A DNA stretch of 21,054 nt, taken from positions 1 to 21,054 of the forward strand of contig NZ_CASEXV010000061.1 in NCBI RefSeq assembly GCF_949292005.1. The letters are read 5' to 3'. Below the pieces are notes generated by a model. The model was not told the origin of the DNA, searched no databases, and saw only the letters and a program-made list of their open reading frames with translations. Made by a program: the position numbers and the translations under genes. The stretch is from an uncultured Bifidobacterium sp. (lineage in GTDB: Bacteria; Actinomycetota; Actinomycetes; Actinomycetales; Bifidobacteriaceae). Positions within the stretch are counted from its first letter, which is position 1; each line of letters opens with the position of its first letter. Below are positions 16,483 through 21,054 of the stretch, piece by piece.

Positions 16483-17235
16483 TCACTCGCGGGGAGCGGC
16501 GTTCTCCTCGGGCTGTGCGGCGATCGCGTTGCCGGCCTCGCTGATAATCGATCGCATGGCGTCCTCGGCGGCGTTGCCGTCGCGTTTGCGGATGAACGCC
16601 GCGACGTCTCCGTGCAGTCGCAACGCGGCCGCATTGGCCGCCGCCGGCATCAGATTGTGGTGCGTCCGTCCTGTGAGCATGGATGCTATGACGTTTCCCA
16701 GAGCGGCGAGCATGCAGTTTCCGGAGGCGATCAAAAGCGTCTTGTGGAACTGTATGTCGGCGTTAAGGTACTCCTCTCCCGATGCGTCGTCGGAATGGGC
16801 GACCATGTTGATCGCGGCTTCGGTGAGTGTCGCCCACTGCTCGGGTGTTGAGCGGGATGCGGCGAGACGTGCCGCGATGGGCTCGACGGCGGTTCTCAGC
16901 TCCGTCAGCTCTCTGAGTGCGGCGTCCCGTTCGCCGCTGCGCAGTCGCCACTCGATGACCTGTGGGTCGTAGGGGTTCCAGCTGGTGCGTGGGTTCGCCG
17001 TGGCACCGGCTTTGCGCTTCACTGTGACCAGTCCCATCGTTTCCAGAACGCGTGTCACCTCACGGGTGACGGTGCGTGATGGAGTGGGCGCCACATTCGG
17101 TTGGGGAAGCCGGGTGCCGGTGGCCGTCTCTCCGCTCACCACGGAAAGACCCCAATAATCGAGTAGTCGGTCATGCAGAGTTGTCATTGCGTCTTCTTGT
17201 ATGTCTATGTCGATTTTTGGCTGTGCTTCTGGCAT
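16483..17235 (-). CDS. GntR/FadR-family transcriptional regulator (FCD domain), probable gluconate regulator
   Basis: The 250-residue protein has an N-terminal winged helix (about 18-80, with PSRTVTREVTRVLETMGLV at 52-70). A linker WNPYDPQVIEWRL (86-98), common in FadR-type sugar-acid regulators, follows. The C-terminal FCD ligand-binding domain (about 104-240) has Asp160 and His164 (DIQFH) and His208 (RLHGDV) at metal-ligand-like positions. Such proteins usually repress catabolic genes until a sugar acid binds. It is divergent from gntK, with three repeated motifs between them, so autoregulation and gntK control by gluconate or a phosphorylated form are inferred. The start at 17235 follows a promoter whose -10 box ends 7 nt upstream, implying a leaderless mRNA. 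GGAGAGG lies 15 nt upstream, too far for a ribosome site. Confidence 0.88.
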   Translation of the reverse strand: MPEAQPKIDIDIQEDAMTTLHDRLLDYWGLSVVSGETATGTRLPQPNVAPTPSRTVTREVTRVLETMGLVTVKRKAGATANPRTSWNPYDPQVIEWRLRSGERDAALRELTELRTAVEPIAARLAASRSTPEQWATLTEAAINMVAHSDDASGEEYLNADIQFHKTLLIASGNCMLAALGNVIASMLTGRTHHNLMPAAANAAALRLHGDVAAFIRKRDGNAAEDAMRSIISEAGNAIAAQPEENAAPRE

Positions 17236-17242
17236 GTGGAAT

Positions 17243-17271
17243 ATTATTGCACCTCTCCATAGATATGTCAT
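17243..17271 (-). promoter_or_regulatory. Promoter of the GntR-type gene, leaderless
   Basis: Reading the minus strand, ATGACA (plus 17266-17271; five of six to TTGACA) is followed by exactly 17 bp and AATAAT (plus 17243-17248; five of six to TATAAT). The -10 ends 7 nt before the ATG, so the RNA should begin at the start codon. Motif copy 1 covers the -35 box, which would allow repression. Confidence 0.7.
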
Positions 17272-17375
17272 GCGTAATGAAGAAATTTGGACACTTTGTT
17301 GCGGGGCGCTGGTGTATGACGTATAATTTTTATGTCGTGCGTAAATAATTATAAATTGGAACATGTCAGGCGTAT
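17264..17375. promoter_or_regulatory. Three copies of ATGTC(A/G)(T/G)GCGTA(A/T), likely operators
   Basis: Direct copies are ATGTCATGCGTAA (17265-17277), ATGTCGTGCGTAA (17332-17344) and ATGTCAGGCGTAT (17363-17375). With one added 5' base, copies 1 and 2 form an imperfect palindrome TAYG-N5-CRTA, a shape compatible with a dimeric GntR-family regulator. Copy 1 overlaps the -35 box of the regulator gene, copy 2 lies at the gntK transcription start, and copy 3 is just downstream of it. That placement would repress both promoters. Confidence 0.55.
17299..17327 (+). promoter_or_regulatory. gntK promoter with consensus -10 box
   Basis: TTGCGG (17299-17304), a 17-bp spacer and a perfect TATAAT (17322-17327) form a strong sigma-70-type promoter. 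Transcription would start near 17334 and leave a 5' leader of about 175 nt before the gntK ATG at 17509. Confidence 0.75.
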
Positions 17376-17508
17376 TGATACCAACGCTTATCGGGGAACG
17401 ATTCTGGCCGCTCACGCTTCTTGGGGGTGTGGGCATGGAATCATCAGGGCCGCGGTACGGATGCCGTCGATGCGTGTTCCGCTGGGACATCCTTGTGGGG
17501 GAGGGGCG

Positions 17509-18186
17509 ATGTCTTTCGACACGCAACGAATGAATCCGAATCAGAGTGGTTCCGCCGATGGCGAGGGGGACGATGACGAGGGGGAGAGCTCGGTCGATCC
17601 GCCGATGGCCATTGTTGTGATGGGGGTTTCCGGGTCTGGGAAAACCGTTCTTGCCCGCGAGCTGTCGACGATTCTCGATTGGCCCTACGCCGAGGGGGAT
17701 GATTTTCATCCGACGGACAACATCCGCAAGATGGCATCGGGTGTGCCCCTGGTCGACGCTGATAGATGGGGCTGGCTCAGATCCATAGCCGGATGGATGG
17801 ATGCGTCCGCGGCGCGTGGCGAGTCCGTCGTCGTGTCCTGCTCCGCGTTGAAAAAGTCGTACAGGGATGTGCTTCGCCGTTCCGGCACCGTGTTCGTGTG
17901 CCTGAATGGATCAAGGGACGCGCTGCGGAATCGCCTTGCGGGCCGGACCGGCCACTTTATGAAGGTGGATATGCTGGATTCCCAGTTGACCGATTTCGAA
18001 CCGCCCCAGGATGATGAGCGACATGTCGACATCGATGTGGGAAGGGGGATGGATCCCGAAGAGGAGGCCATGACGGTTCTCACGATTCTGGGGCTCGCCC
18101 CCGCCGCGGATCTCGATTCCGGAATGGTTGGTGCGGGCCGCGGCGATCGTGGACATCGGCCGTCCCGAGTCCCGGCCGGGAAGTAG
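17509..18186 (+). CDS. gntK: Gluconokinase
   Basis: GntK phosphorylates gluconate with ATP to 6-phosphogluconate. In this 225-residue protein the P-loop is GVSGSGKT (39-46), followed by EGDDFHPTDNIRKMASGVPL (62-81), SCSALKKSYRD (110-120) and RTGHFMKVDMLDSQLTDFEPP (146-166), all hallmarks of GntK/IdnK. One family position differs: DRWGWL (85-90) where DRxPWL is usual. The start at 17509 has a strong GGGAGG (17498-17503) ribosome site. It leaves a polar N-terminal extension of about 32 residues before the conserved core; a start at 17605 would remove it but has no ribosome site. The final 25 residues are Gly/Arg-rich and not conserved. No gluconate permease is in the window. The stop lies 10 nt before dapA. 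Confidence 0.93.
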   Translation: MSFDTQRMNPNQSGSADGEGDDDEGESSVDPPMAIVVMGVSGSGKTVLARELSTILDWPYAEGDDFHPTDNIRKMASGVPLVDADRWGWLRSIAGWMDASAARGESVVVSCSALKKSYRDVLRRSGTVFVCLNGSRDALRNRLAGRTGHFMKVDMLDSQLTDFEPPQDDERHVDIDVGRGMDPEEEAMTVLTILGLAPAADLDSGMVGAGRGDRGHRPSRVPAGK

Positions 18187-18196
18187 CGTGGAGGGC

Positions 18197-19096
18197 ATGA
18201 GCACCATGCATCTCCTCGATCCCGCGCCCTTTGGGCGGGTTCTTCCCGCAATGGTCACGCCAATGACATCGGATGGACATGTCGATTTCGACGCGGCGGG
18301 GCGTCTTGCGTCCCGGCTGGTTTCGGAGGGTGCCGACGGACTCGTCGTCAATGGCACCACCGGTGAGTCTCCCGTGACCCACATGGACGAGAAGGTCGAG
18401 CTGGTGCGCGTGGTCAAGGCCGCGGTGGACGTTCCGGTCATATCCGGTGCCGGGTCGAACGACACCGTTCACACGGTGAGGATGACGGAGCTCACCCAGG
18501 AGGCTGGGGCGGATGCGGTCCTCATCGTCGCGCCGTACTATTCCCGGCCCTCGCAGGAAGGCATCTACCGGCATTACCAGGCCGTCAATGACGCCACGGA
18601 CAAGCCCATCATCGTCTACGACGTCCCCGGTCGAACCGGCGTGCGCATACAGCTGGAGACATACCGTCGGCTGGCTGAGCTGAGCCATGTCAAGGCCGTC
18701 AAGGATGCCACGGGGGACATCGCCGGGGCGGTTCGCAAGCGCATCGAGACGGGACTGACTTGGTATTCCGGGGATGACGGACTGTTCCTTCCGTTCCTGT
18801 CGATAGGCGCCGTGGGCATCATCTCGGTGATCGCACATGTCGCGGCGGCGCCCATGCGTCGTCTTGCCGATGCATTCGACTCCGGGGACATCCATACGGC
18901 GCAGGCCTTGTCGGTGCAACTCGCGCCGCTGGTCGAGGCGTTGAATGGAAACGGGTTCCAAGCGGTTATGGCTAAGGCCGCGCTCAAGGTTGCGGGTGCG
19001 TTGGACGACACCACCATGCGCCTTCCCAATGTCGGTCCAACGCAGGCCGAACTCGATCGCGCCCGTCAGGGCATGCGCGACGCGGGTCTGCTGTGA
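18197..19096 (+). CDS. dapA: 4-hydroxy-tetrahydrodipicolinate synthase
   Basis: DapA condenses pyruvate with aspartate semialdehyde, the first committed step of diaminopimelate/lysine synthesis. The 299-residue protein is a TIM barrel of normal length. It has GTTGESP (53-59) with the paired threonines, YDVPGRTG (141-148) with Tyr141, and the Schiff-base Lys169 in VKAVKDATGD. YDVP replaces the more common YNVP, as in many relatives. The start at 18197 is 10 bases after the gntK stop. The GGAGGG at 18190-18195 is only 1 nt from this ATG but 10 nt from a second ATG at 18206, which may be the true start. The tight link suggests co-transcription with gntK. RNase J follows after 62 bases. Confidence 0.97.
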   Translation: MSTMHLLDPAPFGRVLPAMVTPMTSDGHVDFDAAGRLASRLVSEGADGLVVNGTTGESPVTHMDEKVELVRVVKAAVDVPVISGAGSNDTVHTVRMTELTQEAGADAVLIVAPYYSRPSQEGIYRHYQAVNDATDKPIIVYDVPGRTGVRIQLETYRRLAELSHVKAVKDATGDIAGAVRKRIETGLTWYSGDDGLFLPFLSIGAVGIISVIAHVAAAPMRRLADAFDSGDIHTAQALSVQLAPLVEALNGNGFQAVMAKAALKVAGALDDTTMRLPNVGPTQAELDRARQGMRDAGLL

Positions 19097-19111
19097 CGAC
19101 GATGATTCCTC

Positions 19112-19131
19112 GTCCGCGCATAGGCGCGGAC
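19112..19131. other. 8-bp perfect hairpin between dapA and the RNase J gene
   Basis: GTCCGCGC (19112-19119) pairs with GCGCGGAC (19124-19131) around the loop ATAG. It lies 15 bases after the dapA stop and 27 before the RNase J ATG. ACCAAATAAC follows, so there is no U-tract. It may be a weak terminator or an mRNA-stability or control element for the nuclease gene. Confidence 0.5.
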
Positions 19132-19158
19132 ACCAAATAACAGAAATCCAAGAAGGAT

Positions 19159-21030
19159 ATGTCAACAGAAAACAACACCACAACAAACCACCGCAGCCGT
19201 CAGAGCAAGTCATCCGACGGGCAGCGCCCCTCGCGGACGGCAAAGGGAGGACGCAACGGCTCCCGCAGGTCGGCCAGGCCACGCGCCACCTCGCCCCAGC
19301 AGGGGACGCTGATAGCCCCTCCGAAGTACCGCAAGGGGTCCATGCGCATCGTTCCGCTCGGAGGATTGGGCGAGATCGGGCGCAATATGAATGTGATCGA
19401 GTACAACGGTCACCTGCTCCTCATCGACTGCGGAGTGCTGTTCCCCGCCGAGGAGCAGCCGGGTGTCGATCTCATCCTGCCCGACTTCTCGTATATCAAG
19501 GACAGGCTCGATCAGGTCGAGGCTCTTGTCCTCACCCATGGTCATGAGGACCATATCGGCGGAGTTCCATTCTTGCTCAAGATGCGGCCGGACATCCCCC
19601 TGATCGGATCCAAGCTCACATTGGCCTTCGTAAAAGCCAAATGCGATGAGCACCATCTCAATCCCACAACCGTCGAGGTCAACGGTAGGGACAAGCTCAA
19701 GGTCGGTCCCTTCATGCTTGAGTTCGTGGCCGTCACCCACTCTATTCCGGACGCGCTGGCCGTATGCGTGAAGACGCCGGCCGGATCTCTGATCGACACG
19801 GGCGACATCAAGCTTGACCAGCTTCCTCTGGACAAGCGAATCACCGATCTGGTGGAGTTCGGCAAGCTGGGCGAACAGGGAATCGACCTGCTCATGATGG
19901 ATTCCACGAACGCGGAGGTGCCGGGATTCGTCAAGCCGGAGGTCTCCATCGGGCCGGCGCTCGACCGCGCCTTCGCCGAGGCCAACCGCAAGATCATCGT
20001 GGCCAGCTTCTCCAGCCACGTCCATCGTGTGCAGCAGGTGGTGGACACCGCGCACAAATACGGCCGCAAGGTGGTGTTCGTCGGGCGTTCGATGGTCCGC
20101 AACATGGCCATCGCCTCGGATCTGGGTTATCTGCACATCCCCGAGGGAACCGTCGTCGACCTGAAGAAGTCCCACGACATTCAGGACGACAAGCTTGTGT
20201 ACATGTGCACGGGATCCCAGGGTGAGCCGATGGCGGCGTTGGGCCGCATCGCGGATGGCAACCACCGCGACATCACCATCAACGAGTTCGACACGGTTAT
20301 TCTCGCGAGCTCCCTGATTCCAGGCAACGAGCATGGTGTGTACAAGATCATCAACAAGCTGATCCAGCTGGGGGCGCGCGTCATCAACCGGGACAACGCG
20401 GCCATCCACGTGTCCGGCCATGCCGATGAGGGCGAACTCCTCTACCTGTACAACATCATCAAGCCCAAGTGCGCGATGCCCATCCACGGAGAGAACCGCC
20501 ATCTGGTGGCCAACGGTCTGATCGCCGTCAAAACCGGGCTCGACCCACAGAACGTCGTTCTGGCCGAGGATGGAGATGTCGTCGATCTCTATCACGGCAA
20601 GGCCGCGATTGTCGGATCCGTTCCGTGCGCGTACGTCTATGTGGACGGCGATTCGGTCGGCGAGCTCACCGATGACGAGCTTGAGAAGCGCAGGATTCTC
20701 GGGACCGAAGGATTCGTGTCCAGTTTCGTGGTCGTCGACAGCGAGACGTCCGAGGTGGTGTCGGGACCGAAGATCTATCTCAACGCAGTGGCCGAGGATG
20801 AGAGCGAGTTCAACAACGTCCGTCGCCAGATCGTCGGAGAGCTTGAGGATGCCATGCTTCAGGGCACCAAGGATCCGGCCAGACTGCAGCAGCTTATGCG
20901 GCGCACGCTCGGAAGCTGGGTGGCGCGTCAGCTTCACCGCAAGCCCATGATCGTGCCCGTTGTGGCGGACATCGCGCGGGATGTGATCCAGGCGCCGCAG
21001 GATTCCGCTCAGGAGCAGAGGCGTCCGTGA
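19159..21030 (+). CDS. rnj: Ribonuclease J
   Basis: RNase J is a metallo-beta-lactamase/beta-CASP nuclease with 5' exo- and endonuclease activity in mRNA decay and rRNA maturation. The 623-residue protein has the metal motif HGHEDH (127-132), His194 (VTHSIPDA), Asp216 (TGDIKLD), the beta-CASP segment with SFSSHVHRVQQV and MCTGSQGEP, and GHAD and MPIHGE near 435-465. A C-terminal domain follows. The first 60 residues are a disordered, Arg/Ser/Lys-rich extension, longer than in many homologues and perhaps RNA-binding. The ATG at 19159 is the only supported start, yet GAAGGA (19152-19157) sits only 1 nt from it, an unusually short spacing. The dapA-RNase J order is common in actinobacteria. The remaining 24 bases of the window show nothing. 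Confidence 0.96.
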   Translation: MSTENNTTTNHRSRQSKSSDGQRPSRTAKGGRNGSRRSARPRATSPQQGTLIAPPKYRKGSMRIVPLGGLGEIGRNMNVIEYNGHLLLIDCGVLFPAEEQPGVDLILPDFSYIKDRLDQVEALVLTHGHEDHIGGVPFLLKMRPDIPLIGSKLTLAFVKAKCDEHHLNPTTVEVNGRDKLKVGPFMLEFVAVTHSIPDALAVCVKTPAGSLIDTGDIKLDQLPLDKRITDLVEFGKLGEQGIDLLMMDSTNAEVPGFVKPEVSIGPALDRAFAEANRKIIVASFSSHVHRVQQVVDTAHKYGRKVVFVGRSMVRNMAIASDLGYLHIPEGTVVDLKKSHDIQDDKLVYMCTGSQGEPMAALGRIADGNHRDITINEFDTVILASSLIPGNEHGVYKIINKLIQLGARVINRDNAAIHVSGHADEGELLYLYNIIKPKCAMPIHGENRHLVANGLIAVKTGLDPQNVVLAEDGDVVDLYHGKAAIVGSVPCAYVYVDGDSVGELTDDELEKRRILGTEGFVSSFVVVDSETSEVVSGPKIYLNAVAEDESEFNNVRRQIVGELEDAMLQGTKDPARLQQLMRRTLGSWVARQLHRKPMIVPVVADIARDVIQAPQDSAQEQRRP

Positions 21031-21054
21031 CGGCGGCGGCCGTGGAATATCACA

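Noticed and set aside
16379..16972. A 197-codon plus-strand frame downstream of dapB
   Set aside because: It overlaps the regulator gene in antisense and crosses the convergent hairpin. It has no ribosome site or recognisable domain.
17332..17508. In-frame 59-residue extension of gluconokinase
   Set aside because: The ATG at 17332 lies only 4 nt after the -10 box, at or before the expected transcription start, and the translated segment shows no conserved character. GGGAGG before 17509 is far better.

Overview
The window is a G+C-rich actinobacterial chromosome segment, most likely from Bifidobacterium or a close relative in the Bifidobacteriaceae. This rests on the RpoB and RpoC sequences, on an adjacent UPF0237 (ACT domain) and UPF0210 gene pair, on an actinobacterial-type coiled-coil insertion in RpoC, and on several genes that appear to have leaderless transcripts. 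Taxonomy was read by eye and not tested by search. I see no tRNA, rRNA, CRISPR array, insertion sequence, prophage or integrase; this is core chromosome with a few lineage-specific genes.

Left part (1-4962). The 3' end of an unidentified gene is followed by the UPF0237/UPF0210 pair. Next come trmL on the minus strand (tRNA wobble 2'-O-methyltransferase with a long N-terminal extension) and, divergently, mutY (adenine glycosylase, base-excision repair). The trmL-mutY gap holds a striking composite inverted repeat. A small membrane-anchored protein with a four-cysteine outer domain sits just before rpoB.

Centre (4963-12954). rpoB and rpoC encode the beta and beta' subunits of RNA polymerase. 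A strong extended -10 promoter and a hairpin-bearing leader of about 136 nt precede rpoB, which starts at TTG. A perfect 12-bp hairpin without a U-tract lies in the rpoB-rpoC gap.

Right part (12955-21054). An FHA-domain protein converges stop-to-stop on a two-domain protein resembling the variant leucine-rich-repeat group. A GNAT acetyltransferase and dapB follow. A FadR-type GntR regulator (minus strand) diverges from gluconokinase gntK across a promoter region with three copies of a 13-bp motif. gntK runs with a 10-nt gap into dapA, which is followed by RNase J. The gluconate module therefore sits between dapB and dapA, and may tie the second lysine/diaminopimelate gene to gluconate control.

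Short in-phase tandem duplications (11, 12, 15, 21 and 30 bp) recur across the window, both in intergenic DNA and in disordered protein segments. I found no clear new multi-gene system. The best leads are the regulatory DNA elements: the composite inverted repeat, the gntR/gntK operators, the rpoB leader and rpoBC hairpins, and the leaderless starts.
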